NCBI GenBank assembly: GCA_033875315.1
Contig: JANRJG010000032.1
Location: 44,397 to 108,396, forward strand
Reading direction: 5' to 3'
From: Candidatus Methylacidiphilales bacterium
GTDB taxonomy: Bacteria > Verrucomicrobiota > Verrucomicrobiia > Methylacidiphilales > CAZTYG01
DNA length: 64,000 bases
Shown: positions 47,180-56,458 of the stretch, in pieces
Layout of the letters: each line of letters starts with the position of its first letter
Numbering within the stretch: position 1 is the first letter of the stretch
Notes under the pieces: model-generated
Seen by the model: the letters and a program-made list of their open reading frames with translations, nothing else
What the model was told of the DNA's origin: nothing
Databases searched by the model: none
Position numbers and translations under genes: made by a program

Positions 47180-48474
47180 GTTGGCTCTACATCGCGATGG
47201 AGCTGGTGCTGCTGGCGCTCAGCGTCAGGCGCATTGGCATCCTTCCGGTTCCCACGGCCTTTTTCGCCTACCTGATACTGGGCCATCTGGTGCTGATCGG
47301 CGCCAATCTGGATCTCATAAACTATCCGTTCCTCTTCACCTGGACGACTTACGCTTACCAGCAATTCGCCGAGGAAGTTCATCTCTCGCTGTTCGTCATT
47401 TTTGTGCTGACTTTCCTGGCCACTCTCGGCCTCAGGGCCGACGCAAACCGGGCCATGCTGACGGTCATGCCACAGGGTGCAACGGTCGAGCGTCTAGCTT
47501 ACGCCATTCTGTTCCTCTTATGGCTGCGCACCCTGATTGTGCTCCCGTACCTGCGGTGGGACTACGTCATGTCCAACAGCAGCTACCTGCTGCTCGGCGG
47601 CCCGGGCGTTCTGACCAGCCCTGGTGGATTGGCCGGCTTGATGCATTCCATCGGCAAGATATCCGGCCTGGTCTGCGCTGTTCTCTTTGGCTTCGCCATA
47701 GCGCGCCGACGGTTCGGCATGATGGTGGTGACCATGCCGCTCTTTGCTTGGCACTTCGTCTACGAGCTTGCCAGTTACTCGCGCTATGCATTCGTCTATG
47801 CCGTCGCCGTCACCATCGTTGTGTTCTTCTCAACTAGTGGCCTCCGTCGGGTGGTCAGCACGGGAACAGCGGCATTTCTGGCCCTTCTAAGTCTCGTTGT
47901 CGCGCTCGACGGCCGTGGAGAGGGTCAGTATGGGCTCGCCACACTTCCCAGCATGCTTGAGTTCGATAACCTCGTTTCCACCTTACGAGCCTCCATTGGC
48001 AATCTTTTCGAAGGCGTCTTCGTGCTATCGGAGCATTTCCGCGCCACGATCGACTACGACGAGTCCTACAAGCTGCTGTCGCTCTCCGTCCTACCGAGTT
48101 TCCTTGATGGTTTCTCTTCGATCCAGGTGTCGGGAGAGCGTCGCATCCATTTCTACGTCCCACGCGGTGCAATCGACGAGGCTCTGCAGTTCGGCCTGCT
48201 CTATGTGGTCATTTATGCCGCTGTGTGCATGGCGGCCGTCAGGGCATCGATCAAGCTGCTTCTGTCACGACGGCAGCCGATCATCGCAATGGTGCTCAAC
48301 ATCGTGCTGCTCCTCGGACTCCAGTTGCAGTTCACCTACTCGGTTCGCACCATCTTCCGGGTGTTCGTGGCAGTCTGGCTGCTCTCCTGGCTCCTGTCCA
48401 AACTGAGGCGTCCAGCGACGCGAGCTGCGGAGGATTCGCCCCGAGCTGCCCCCATGCATCTGGGTGCACGATGA
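47176..48474 (+). CDS. O-antigen polymerase-like membrane protein
   Basis: The 432-residue protein has about ten membrane spans with a large periplasmic loop (around residues 260-340) containing LDGFSSIQVSGERRIHFYV, a layout typical of Wzy-type polymerases, which share little sequence. The likely start is a GTG at 47176 that overlaps the flippase TGA. The open frame upstream is inside the flippase gene. Together with the flippase it suggests a Wzx/Wzy-dependent route. Confidence 0.75.
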   Translation: MSWLYIAMELVLLALSVRRIGILPVPTAFFAYLILGHLVLIGANLDLINYPFLFTWTTYAYQQFAEEVHLSLFVIFVLTFLATLGLRADANRAMLTVMPQGATVERLAYAILFLLWLRTLIVLPYLRWDYVMSNSSYLLLGGPGVLTSPGGLAGLMHSIGKISGLVCAVLFGFAIARRRFGMMVVTMPLFAWHFVYELASYSRYAFVYAVAVTIVVFFSTSGLRRVVSTGTAAFLALLSLVVALDGRGEGQYGLATLPSMLEFDNLVSTLRASIGNLFEGVFVLSEHFRATIDYDESYKLLSLSVLPSFLDGFSSIQVSGERRIHFYVPRGAIDEALQFGLLYVVIYAAVCMAAVRASIKLLLSRRQPIIAMVLNIVLLLGLQLQFTYSVRTIFRVFVAVWLLSWLLSKLRRPATRAAEDSPRAAPMHLGAR

Positions 48475-49211
48475 GCGTACGTTGGGCGCAGCTGCGGCGG
48501 ATCATCAGGGCGCGCGTGTCGACCTCGCCTGCGATCTACCTGCCGCTGCGGCAGCTGTTCACGTCGGCCATCGGTGTCGTCCACGAAGATACAGAGCTGC
48601 TCATCGAGGGCTATCCTCGCTCCGGCAATTCTTTCGCCGAGGCGGCCTTTCGTCTCGCGCAACCTGAACCGGTCGGACTTGCTCACCACACTCATGCCGC
48701 CGCTCAGGTGCTGGCCGCCGCAAAGTGGAACGTGCCCACACTGCTGCTCATTCGCGAGCCGCTCGATGCGGCCCGGTCGCTGATGATGCACCATCCAGCC
48801 TTGTTCACGCCGGCGAAATGCCTCAAGGAATACATCGTGTTCCATGAGGCCATCCTGCCGATCCGGAGTAAGTACCTGCTGGCGCGGTTCGAAACCGTGA
48901 CCCGCGATTTCGGTCAGGTCATGGTGGCGCTGAACGCGACATTCGGTACGCAGTTCGAGATCTTCGAGCACTCAAAGGAAAACGAGAAAGCTGCTTTCGC
49001 GCTGCTCAACCAGTTAAGCCGTGAGCGCGGGACGGTCACCGATGAGGGGGAACCCTATTCGCCCGATCGCGATGACGCGTTCCGGACGTCGCGGGAGCGG
49101 GAAAAGCAGCGGGTCCGGGCCGCATTCGAACACCCGAAACTGGATCAGCTTCGACGTCGGGCCGAGGCTAGCTACCGCCGGATGCTGGAGAGTTCGGGTG
49201 CGATTGTCTAG
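48471..49211 (+). CDS. sulfotransferase-like protein
   Basis: The 246-residue protein contains the 5'-phosphosulfate-binding loop LLIEGYPRSGNSFAEAAF (near residues 43-60) and the 3'-phosphate-binding element LLLIREPLDAARSLMMHHP (near 92-110), both hallmarks of PAPS-dependent sulfotransferases. It is shorter than many. The start overlaps the polymerase stop by ATGA. It would add sulfate to a sugar of the exopolysaccharide. No sulfate-activation genes (cysDNC) are in the window. Confidence 0.78.
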   Translation: MSVRWAQLRRIIRARVSTSPAIYLPLRQLFTSAIGVVHEDTELLIEGYPRSGNSFAEAAFRLAQPEPVGLAHHTHAAAQVLAAAKWNVPTLLLIREPLDAARSLMMHHPALFTPAKCLKEYIVFHEAILPIRSKYLLARFETVTRDFGQVMVALNATFGTQFEIFEHSKENEKAAFALLNQLSRERGTVTDEGEPYSPDRDDAFRTSREREKQRVRAAFEHPKLDQLRRRAEASYRRMLESSGAIV

Positions 49212-49238
49212 CCAGTGCTGCACCGCCATGGATCACAG

Positions 49239-49964
49239 ATGGGCCGGCTGAAAAAACTGCTGCAGCTCGCCGGGCGGCCAGGATCATGGGCTGCGCTGGG
49301 CAAGACACGGACGGCGGCTGCCGTTGAGCACCTCCCGCTGCTGCAGTGGGTTCGTCCCGATACGCTCATCGACGTCGGAGCCAACAAGGGCCAGTTCACG
49401 CTGGCGGCGCAACTGGCGGTGCCTAACGTCAAGGTCATAGCCTTCGAACCCTTGCCGTCGGAGGCTGCGATGTTCCGGCGCAACTTCGACGGCGATACCC
49501 GCGTCAGGCTGCTGCCCCTGGCGCTGGCGGCCACGCAGGGCCGGGTGACCCTCCATGTCACCGACCGGCCGGACAGTTCGTCGCTTCTGGCCCTGGGGTC
49601 CGCAGCGCGGGAGGCCTATGGGCTCAAGCCCCAACAGGCCATCGAGGTCGAGCAGCAGCGCCTCGATGCCGTCATCAGCGCCGAGGATCTGGTGGGAACA
49701 TCACTTCTCAAGATCGACGTACAGGGCGCCGAGGCCATGGTGATCGATGGCGCCGCGGGGCTTCTGCCGAGCATCGATTTTGTCTATGTCGAACTCTCCT
49801 TCGTGCCGCTCTACGCCAACCAGCCGCTTGCCGGTGACATCATTGCGCAGCTGACGAAGGCCGGTTTCGTGCTTCGCGGCGTACAGAACCTTTCGGCGAC
49901 CCGGGCTTTCGGGCCGACCCAGGCCGATTTTCTTTTCGAGAATGCCCGTCGAGGACGAGGATGA
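49239..49964 (+). CDS. FkbM-family methyltransferase
   Basis: The 241-residue protein has the SAM-binding LIDVGANKGQFTLAAQL, VIAFEPLPSEAAMFRRN, and the FkbM-type LLKIDVQGAEAMVIDGA and VYVELSFVPLYANQPL segments. Such enzymes O-methylate sugars in polysaccharides and secondary metabolites. A GTG at 49215 in frame is an alternative start. The stop overlaps the ATG of the next glycosyltransferase. Confidence 0.88.
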   Translation: MGRLKKLLQLAGRPGSWAALGKTRTAAAVEHLPLLQWVRPDTLIDVGANKGQFTLAAQLAVPNVKVIAFEPLPSEAAMFRRNFDGDTRVRLLPLALAATQGRVTLHVTDRPDSSSLLALGSAAREAYGLKPQQAIEVEQQRLDAVISAEDLVGTSLLKIDVQGAEAMVIDGAAGLLPSIDFVYVELSFVPLYANQPLAGDIIAQLTKAGFVLRGVQNLSATRAFGPTQADFLFENARRGRG

Positions 49965-50995
49965 TGGCGATCTTCGCCGGCCCGTTCCCGCCGCCGGTGC
50001 ATGGCAAGGCTCTGGCGACCGTTGCGCTCCGTGATGCTCTCCTTGCCGAAGGCGTGGAGCTCCGCACCATCGACATTTCGGAGGGAGCGCGGCGCGGCGT
50101 CGCCAAGGCGGTGCACAAGCTTGCCAGTCATCTGGCGGCCATCATCGAGGCTGCCCGCCACGCCGGCCCGGTCTATATCTCGGTCAATTCCGGCGGTGGC
50201 ATGTGGCTGACGACACTGTTGGCAGGATGTGCCCGCCTGCTCGGCCGGCCGCTGATCCTCCACCACCACTCGTACGACTATGTGGGGGAGCGCCGGTCGC
50301 GCATGGTGGTGCTGGCGCGCGCCGCCGGACCCCAGGCGGTTCACCTCGTGCTGGGGCAGGCCATGGCGTCGGACCTCGCCTCGTCCACGCCGGAGGTCGG
50401 GCGTACGGCAGTCCTGGGCAATGCCGGCCTGATCGACCCCGCCCTCATGGAGCTGCCAAAGTCCAAATCGGGGCTGGTGCTGGGGCACCTGAGCAACCTT
50501 TCGGCCGAAAAGGGCATCGCCGAAGTGGTCGAAACGGCGATTGCCCTGCAGTCCAAGGGACGACCGGTTCGCCTGGTGATTGCGGGCCCCGATGGGGACG
50601 ACGCTGCGCGCTCGGCCATTGATCACGGCCGGCAACAGCTGGGCGACGCGCTGGACTATCGAGGCCCGGTCAGCGGCGCGGCCAAGCGGCGTTTCTTTGC
50701 CGACATCAGCCACTTTCTCTTTCCCACCCGCTATCGCAACGAGGCTTCTCCCCTCGTCCTGCTCGAGGCCGTGGCGGCAGGCGTGCCTTGTATCGCCTTT
50801 GCTCGCGGCTGTATCGCCGAGGATCTCGGGACGACGGGGGGTGTCACTGTCGCGATCGAAGAAGATTTCGTTGCGGAGGCCGTGTCCTGGCTATCGCAGG
50901 AGTGGCCCCAGTTGCGGCCGCGAGACCGTTACCTGGAACTTTTGGGTGCTTATCGTCGCCAGCTGGACGGCGTCGTCAGGTTGATGGCGGACTAG
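49961..50995 (+). CDS. family 4 glycosyltransferase
   Basis: The 344-residue protein has a GT-B layout: an N-terminal AIFAGPFPPPVHGKALATVAL and ILHHHSYDYVGE, a C-terminal VLGHLSNLSAEKGIAEVVETA, RPVRLVIAGPDG, and the donor-binding FLFPTRYRNEASPLVLLEAVAAG with the two Glu residues typical of GT4. It ends the plus-strand series of the exopolysaccharide locus and overlaps the convergent sugar transferase gene by four bases. Donor sugar unknown. Confidence 0.88.
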   Translation: MMAIFAGPFPPPVHGKALATVALRDALLAEGVELRTIDISEGARRGVAKAVHKLASHLAAIIEAARHAGPVYISVNSGGGMWLTTLLAGCARLLGRPLILHHHSYDYVGERRSRMVVLARAAGPQAVHLVLGQAMASDLASSTPEVGRTAVLGNAGLIDPALMELPKSKSGLVLGHLSNLSAEKGIAEVVETAIALQSKGRPVRLVIAGPDGDDAARSAIDHGRQQLGDALDYRGPVSGAAKRRFFADISHFLFPTRYRNEASPLVLLEAVAAGVPCIAFARGCIAEDLGTTGGVTVAIEEDFVAEAVSWLSQEWPQLRPRDRYLELLGAYRRQLDGVVRLMAD

Positions 50996-51711
50996 CTGGC
51001 GTTGCGGCCGAAGATCCAGGCGGCGGGAGTGGAGAGGAGGACGACGATGTCTCGGCTGAAGTCCCAGCCCGCGACAAATTCCACATCCGCCTCGACCCGC
51101 CGCAGCGCGTCGTCACGCCGCCGCGTCGGCCCGCGCAGGCCGCGCACCTGCGCCAGGCCCGTCATGCCCGGGCGCATGTCCAAGCGCCGTCTGGCCCAGG
51201 GGTATTTGGCGAAGATTTCTTCTTCCATCACCAAGGCGTGCGGGCGCGGGCCGACCAGGGACATGTGGCCGACGAGGACGTTGAGGAGCTGGGGGAGTTC
51301 GTCGAGGCTGGTGCGGCGGAGGAAGGCGCCGAGCCGGGTGACGCGGGCGTCGCCTGGCACTGCCTGGGTGAAGGCGCGGCCGGTTTCGGCCACCGTCATG
51401 GTGCGGAACTTCAGAATCGTGAACGGCACGGCGTTGCGGCCGTAGCGGCGCTGCAGATAGAGCACCGGCATGCGGTCGATGATGAGGATGGCGGCGGCAA
51501 TCAGCAGCAGCAGCGGGGCAAACAGGACGATCAGCCCGAGCGAAGCGCCGATATCCACGCCACGCTTGAGGGCGAGCTGCAGGCGCAGCCCGAACCTCCG
51601 GCGTGGGGCAGCTGCGGCAATGGCGCGGGGCTCGTCCCAGGCAGCAGCGGCCGGCGCCCCGAGGGCGGCCGGGTCGGCTACATGCTGGAGGCCCTCGGCG
51701 TCATACAACAT
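50992..51711 (-). CDS. polyprenyl-phosphate sugar transferase (WcaJ/EpsL-like)
   Basis: The 239-residue protein is a bacterial sugar transferase that would start the repeat unit by moving a sugar phosphate onto undecaprenyl phosphate. It has one N-terminal membrane helix ([20 protein letters not shown]), the ILKFRTMTV motif, and the strong signature [20 protein letters not shown] followed by LVGPRP. The short form with a single membrane helix matches the PglC/EpsL type. It is 116 bases downstream of the Wzc-like gene on the same strand. Confidence 0.92.
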   Translation of the reverse strand: MLYDAEGLQHVADPAALGAPAAAAWDEPRAIAAAAPRRRFGLRLQLALKRGVDIGASLGLIVLFAPLLLLIAAAILIIDRMPVLYLQRRYGRNAVPFTILKFRTMTVAETGRAFTQAVPGDARVTRLGAFLRRTSLDELPQLLNVLVGHMSLVGPRPHALVMEEEIFAKYPWARRRLDMRPGMTGLAQVRGLRGPTRRRDDALRRVEADVEFVAGWDFSRDIVVLLSTPAAWIFGRNAS

Positions 51712-51827
51712 CGACAGGTCGGTCTCTCCGTGGCGAGCCGGCCAAAACGCGGCCAGATCACTCGCCAGTCCTCGGCCCTTTTCAGGGCCATGGCGGTAAG
51801 ACTTTCCCGATTTCCGTTAAGATCGGC

Positions 51828-53999
51828 CTAATAGGCCTCGTTATAGTAGCCGGCATATTTGTTGCGGTAGCTCGCCGCGCTGCCTTCCTGCTGGTTGAGG
51901 ATGACAAGCGTAGGCACGCCGGGCCGCTTGGCCGGCTCGAGGCTATGGGCTGCGTCGCGGGCATCGCGCTGGCTGGTCGAGGCCCAGCGAACCACGAAGG
52001 CAATGGCATCGGCGAACTTGGCCAGATAGAGCCCATCCACCACTGGTCCGACCGGCGGGGTGTCGATCACCACCATTTCGAAATGCGTGCGTGCCAGGTG
52101 GATCAGGTCGTCGAAGGCCTTGCTGGCGATCACCTGGTCGGTGGGGATGTCGGACCGGCGGGCGCCCACGAGAGCCAGGAGGCCGGTCTCGCTTTCGGTG
52201 AACAGAATATCCGAGAGGCCCTCGTCGTTGGCGGGCTTCATCAGGTGTTCGAGCAGGCCGGTCGAGGCTTCGACACCCATCTGGCGGTGGATCGAGGGCT
52301 TTCTGAGGTCGGCGTCGATCAGCAGCACGCTGCGGCCCGAGATCGCATAGGCGCGGGCAATCGAGAGCGCCATGGTGGTCTTGCCCTCGCCGGGTGCGGC
52401 CGAGGACACCATCAGCACCTTGCCGGGGGCCTTCTGGCCGGGGAGCGGCGGCGTACCGGCCTCCTCGCTGCGGCGCAGGGCTTGGTCGATCTCGGCGCGA
52501 ACACGGCGCACGGTTTCGGCATAGACCGAGAGCGGCGCCGTGATCAGCGTATTGGCGGCGGAATCGCCGGCTTCGGTGCCGGTGGGGGCGTTCTTGCCGC
52601 TCCGGTGCTTGGGGATCACGGCGGCCACCGGCAGGCGCAGCACGGCACTCACCTGGCCCTCGGTGGTAAAGCCGCCAATATAGTTTTCGTAGAGGAAGGC
52701 GAGGCCGACACCGAGCGCAATCGCCGAGAGCAGCGCCAGCGTCAGGAACAGCGGCGGGTTGGGGAAGCTCGGGTTGGTGGGCGCCAGGGCCGGCGACACC
52801 ACGCGGCTATCGGCCACCTGCAGGCTCGCCTGCTGCTCGACATCGGACACGCGGGCCAAGAGCGTCTGGTACTGGTTGCGGGCGATCTCGGAATTCTGCT
52901 GCATCTGGTAGATGCCGGTCAGCACGTCGGCCGGCAGGTTGCTGGTCAGGATGGTCGAACGCAGTTCCTGGCGCAGATTGTCGGCCAGCTCCTTGCTGGC
53001 CGAGATCTGGTTGCGGAAGGCGCTCGATTCCTGCCGGGCGGTGTCGGCAAGGCCGGATTCGATGCGGGTCAGTTCGGCGCGGAGGTCGACTTCCTGCTGG
53101 CTGCCCTGGGCGGCCGCGGCAAGGCTCGAGGCCACCTGCTGGCGCTGCCGTTCGAGTTCGGCGAGAGCGGTGGATTGCAGCGTCGTGGCGACGGTCGCCC
53201 AGCTCTGGCTGGCAATGCCGGCTTCCACGGTGTTCACCGTGCCGGCGGCGCGGTCATAATCGGCATTGGCGGCCTGCAGGCGCGAGCGCAGTTCGAGCAC
53301 GCCCTGGTTGCCGCTATCGGCGCCGATGCGGTCGATATTGTTGTCGATGAAGGTGTCGAAGGCCTCTTCGGACTGCACGATCGCCTGGCTGGCGTCGGAC
53401 ATGCGCCCCTGCAGGATGTCGCGGGCGGCCAGCGCCGAGTCGATCTTGGCGCGCACCTGGGCGTCGATATAGGCGCGGGCCACCTCATTGGCGAGCAGGG
53501 CCGCCTTTTCCTGGTCGCGCGAGGTCGCCTGGATGGAGACGAGGTAGGTGAGGCCGCGGCGCTGCACGGCTACGGCGCGCGAGAGTTTCTGCAGCACCGA
53601 TTGCAGGGCTTCGTTGCCGGTCGGCGCGGCGTCGTCGCGGAGCCTGAGGAATGCCAGCACCGATTGCAGCATGCCCAGCCGCACGCCGAATTCGGCATCG
53701 GCGATGAGGTTATTGGCGCGCACCACTTCGAGCATCACCGCATCGGAGCGGAGGATTTCCACCTCGCTGTCGACGCGGGCGTTCTCCGACGAGGCGCCCA
53801 TCATCTCGGCGGTGGGGTCGAGGAGGTTCTTGTTGCTGGGGTCGACCAGCACCAGCGTCGAGGCGGTGTAAGTGGGGGTCAGCGAGAAAACCACGATCGC
53901 GGCCAACACCACGATCACTGCGATAGTCCCGGCAATGAGCCGCAATTGGCGCCGCAGCAAACCGACTATGCCGCGGAGGTCGATCCCGGACTCATCCAT
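51828..53999 (-). CDS. Wzc-like polysaccharide co-polymerase and tyrosine autokinase
   Basis: The 723-residue protein controls polysaccharide chain length and export. The N-terminal Wzz domain (membrane span near 20-40, second near 430-450) encloses long periplasmic coiled coils. The cytoplasmic BY-kinase has Walker A SAAPGEGKTTMALSIA (near 540), Walker A' VLLIDADLRKPS and Walker B MVVIDTPPVGPV. The C-terminus has a tyrosine cluster (SYRNKYAGYYNEAY), the usual autophosphorylation tail. It is transcribed away from the plus-strand genes but clearly belongs with the exopolysaccharide locus. Confidence 0.94.
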   Translation of the reverse strand: MDESGIDLRGIVGLLRRQLRLIAGTIAVIVVLAAIVVFSLTPTYTASTLVLVDPSNKNLLDPTAEMMGASSENARVDSEVEILRSDAVMLEVVRANNLIADAEFGVRLGMLQSVLAFLRLRDDAAPTGNEALQSVLQKLSRAVAVQRRGLTYLVSIQATSRDQEKAALLANEVARAYIDAQVRAKIDSALAARDILQGRMSDASQAIVQSEEAFDTFIDNNIDRIGADSGNQGVLELRSRLQAANADYDRAAGTVNTVEAGIASQSWATVATTLQSTALAELERQRQQVASSLAAAAQGSQQEVDLRAELTRIESGLADTARQESSAFRNQISASKELADNLRQELRSTILTSNLPADVLTGIYQMQQNSEIARNQYQTLLARVSDVEQQASLQVADSRVVSPALAPTNPSFPNPPLFLTLALLSAIALGVGLAFLYENYIGGFTTEGQVSAVLRLPVAAVIPKHRSGKNAPTGTEAGDSAANTLITAPLSVYAETVRRVRAEIDQALRRSEEAGTPPLPGQKAPGKVLMVSSAAPGEGKTTMALSIARAYAISGRSVLLIDADLRKPSIHRQMGVEASTGLLEHLMKPANDEGLSDILFTESETGLLALVGARRSDIPTDQVIASKAFDDLIHLARTHFEMVVIDTPPVGPVVDGLYLAKFADAIAFVVRWASTSQRDARDAAHSLEPAKRPGVPTLVILNQQEGSAASYRNKYAGYYNEAY

Positions 54000-54235
54000 T
54001 CGTATTCTTTGATCCAGCAGGGAGAATCACTGCCATGGACCATAAAGGAGTTCGCCACAGTCCCAAAGCCCGCTGGCCTTTGGGCTGCTATTCTTGCGGG
54101 CAGTCTCCGCACATGGCTGATTTGCGTGCAGACCCCTTCCGGCGCAGGGGCGGGGAGGCGTAGATTCCTCTCGTCAACTGCGGGAGTCGCCGCCTGTTGC
54201 GTCCGCGGCGATCCCCGAAAACCCGGGGATTTGAA

Positions 54236-54637
54236 GTGCCCACCAAAGCAAAAGCCAGTTCCGTCCCTCTGAGCGACGACGCAATCCGTCACCGCGCCTA
54301 CCTCTTGTGGGAGGCCGATGGCCGTCCCGACGGCCAGGCCGAGCACTACTGGATGAAGGCTTCCGAGCCGGCTCCGGATGTGGCGGCCAAGCCCAAGGCA
54401 AAGGCCACGGCGAAGAAAACCGCCGAAGCGCTGAAATCCGCCAGGCCCAGGGGCAAGGCGGTGAGCCCGGCCGAGCCGGCGCCGCTCAAGCTCGTGGCCA
54501 AGGCCAAGGCCACGCCACCCGCCAAGGTGCCAAAGGTGAAGGCGGCTGCCGCCAAGGTCAGTGCCCCGGCGGTCAAGGCCAAGCCTGCCGCCAAGGCACC
54601 GGCGAAAAAGCCCGCGGCCAAGAAGCCGAAGGCCTAA
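54236..54637 (+). CDS. DUF2934 protein with histone-H1-like Lys/Ala tail
   Basis: The 133-residue protein starts with a DUF2934 segment (DDAIRHRAYLLWEADGRPDG and EHYWMKA) followed by about 85 residues almost entirely of Lys, Ala, Pro and Val (for example KAAAAKVSAPAVKAKPAAK), which resemble the DNA-binding tails of histone H1-like proteins. A GTG at 54236 is used as start because the preceding region is unpatterned; a TTG at 54197 is possible. It probably binds DNA or other polyanions. The gene is convergent with the RidA gene, four bases apart. Confidence 0.8.
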   Translation: MPTKAKASSVPLSDDAIRHRAYLLWEADGRPDGQAEHYWMKASEPAPDVAAKPKAKATAKKTAEALKSARPRGKAVSPAEPAPLKLVAKAKATPPAKVPKVKAAAAKVSAPAVKAKPAAKAPAKKPAAKKPKA

Positions 54638-54640
54638 GCC

Positions 54641-54991
54641 CTAGTCGAGAGCGGCGATCGCCGAAATCTCGACGCGCAGGTTCGGGTCTGCCAGGCGCGC
54701 CTCGATGGTGGCGCGGGCGGGCGGGTTCGCCTTGTCGACCCAGGCGTCATAGGACGAGTTCATGGCGGCGAAATCCGCCATGTTCGGCAGGTAGACATTG
54801 ACCATCAGGATCTTGGACTTGTCGGTGCCGGCACCTGCCAGCAGCGCATCGATCTGGGCGAGCACGTCCTTGGTCTGGTCTTCAATGCTGGCACTGGCAT
54901 TGTTGGCGACCTGGCCGGCCAGATAAAGCGTGTTGTTGTGCTTGACGGCAGCCGACATGCGCTTGCCCGGCTGGTAACGGGTGATGGTCAT
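54641..54991 (-). CDS. RidA/YjgF family protein
   Basis: The 116-residue protein belongs to the RidA family, which hydrolyses reactive enamine/imine intermediates of PLP enzymes. It starts MTITRYQPGKRMSAAVKHNN and contains LYLAGQVANN, DQTKDVLAQIDALLAGAGTD, and NPPARATIEARLADPNLRVEI with the conserved Arg and Glu. The ATG at 54991 gives the usual length. The subgroup is uncertain: the catalytic Arg is present within PPARATIEARL. Confidence 0.88.
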   Translation of the reverse strand: MTITRYQPGKRMSAAVKHNNTLYLAGQVANNASASIEDQTKDVLAQIDALLAGAGTDKSKILMVNVYLPNMADFAAMNSSYDAWVDKANPPARATIEARLADPNLRVEISAIAALD

Positions 54992-55186
54992 TTGTTCCCT
55001 CACTGGTTGTGGTGGCAAGGCCAATAGGGTCTCGCCCTTCGGGAGGCAAGAGGGCGTCGCCGCCACCCAGCGCCCGACCCCCGCAACCTAACAAAAGTTT
55101 GGTGCCGGGACGCATTCAACTCACTTCCGAAAGCGGCTAAGGGAAACGCAGTCGTTGTGTCGGAAGGGCTTTGAGGAGGGTCCCGG

Positions 55187-56392
55187 ATGAAGATTACTGA
55201 CCTGAAATGCGCGATCATTGCGAACAGCCCGGTGATCCGCATCACCACCGATGAGGGGATCACCGGCTGGAGCCAGATCGAGACCCCCAAACCCTACGTC
55301 AAGCCGCAGGTCCTCGACCTCAAGGACTGGATCGTCGGACAGGATCCGCGCGACGTCGAGCGCGTCATGCGCCGTATCCGGGTGCGCGGCGGCTTCAAGC
55401 CGTTCGGTTCGGCCGTCTCGGCCATCGAGCATGCGCTCTGGGACATTGCCGGCAAGGCGCTCAACGCCCCGGTCTACAGGCTTCTCGGCGGCAAGGTGCG
55501 AGACCAGGTCCGCACCTACCGCACGCTCTACCAGGGCGAAGTGCCCGGCGGCGCCGAGCACACCCCGGCCGGCTACAAGCGCTGGGCCGAATATGGCAAG
55601 TCGCTCAAGGGCGAATTCACCCTGTTCAAGCTGCCCACCGCCTTCCACTCGTCGATGGTGCGCGACTTCCCGAACTATTTCTATGGCGACGTGCAGACCG
55701 ATGCGCCCTTCCCGTACCCGCACAAGGGCACGATGACCAAGGAAGGCTTCGATCATCTGGTCGCCTGCATCACCTCGGCCCGTGAATCGCTGGGCGCGGG
55801 CTACAATACCGCGGTCGATGCTGGTCCGGGCTTCATGCCGCTCGATGCGCTGCGCCTCGCCAAGGCGGTGGAGCATCTGCACCTGATGTGGATCGAGGAC
55901 ACCGTCACCGGTGACTACTCGCCCTACATCAACCCCGACGTCTACAAGGACGTGACCCACCACACCACGACGCCGATCCATACCGGCGAGCAGATTTATC
56001 TGCGCCAGCACTACAAGGGGCTGATCGAGAGCCACGCGGTCAACGTCATCGGCCCCGATCCCTGCGATATCGGCGGCCTCGCCGAGATCAAGTGGGTGGC
56101 CGAGCATGCGGACCTGCACGGCATTTCCATCGCGCCGCACGGCACCGCCAACGGCATTCTGGGCCTCGCCGCGCTGATCCAGGTCTGCGCCACCATGCCC
56201 GACAATCTCATCGCCTTCGAGTACCCGGCCCGCTTCGAGCCCTTCTGGTACGACATCACCGAGGGTTTTGACGGCATGCCGGTCAAGGGCGGCCTCATCG
56301 ACGTGCCGGATCGCCCCGGCCTCGGCGTCAACCTGATCGCCAGGGAAGCCAAGAAGTACCTCACCGACGGCGACGCCAGCTTCTTCGACTGA
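55187..56392 (+). CDS. mandelate racemase/muconate lactonizing enzyme family protein
   Basis: The 401-residue enolase-superfamily enzyme is probably a sugar-acid dehydratase or related lyase. Metal ligands are seen in NTAVDAGPGFMP (Asp), LMWIEDTVTG (Glu) and PIHTGEQIYLR (Glu). The C-terminal Asp-His pair appears as VIGPDPCDIGGL and SIAPHGTANGILG. The N-terminal capping domain runs from MKITDLKCAIIA to about residue 120. The exact substrate is not readable. A terminator-like hairpin separates it from the HUMPS-family gene downstream. Confidence 0.85.
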   Translation: MKITDLKCAIIANSPVIRITTDEGITGWSQIETPKPYVKPQVLDLKDWIVGQDPRDVERVMRRIRVRGGFKPFGSAVSAIEHALWDIAGKALNAPVYRLLGGKVRDQVRTYRTLYQGEVPGGAEHTPAGYKRWAEYGKSLKGEFTLFKLPTAFHSSMVRDFPNYFYGDVQTDAPFPYPHKGTMTKEGFDHLVACITSARESLGAGYNTAVDAGPGFMPLDALRLAKAVEHLHLMWIEDTVTGDYSPYINPDVYKDVTHHTTTPIHTGEQIYLRQHYKGLIESHAVNVIGPDPCDIGGLAEIKWVAEHADLHGISIAPHGTANGILGLAALIQVCATMPDNLIAFEYPARFEPFWYDITEGFDGMPVKGGLIDVPDRPGLGVNLIAREAKKYLTDGDASFFD

Positions 56393-56402
56393 TGCCTCTT
56401 GG

Positions 56403-56429
56403 GGGCGCCGCCACAAGCGGCGCCCTTTT
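56403..56429 (+). terminator. hairpin terminator or attenuator after the racemase-family gene
   Basis: The stem GGGCGCCGC/GCGGCGCCC with a five-base loop is followed by TTTT. It stands 10 bases after the stop and 30 before the next gene, so read-through may still allow co-expression. Confidence 0.8.
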
Positions 56430-56458
56430 CACATCACCCTCGAAAACCGGAGACGGCC

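Noticed and set aside
51603..54272. 889-codon open frame on the plus strand
   Set aside because: It lies antisense over the complete Wzc-like kinase and sugar transferase genes; the predicted protein has no domain pattern and is a GC-rich shadow.
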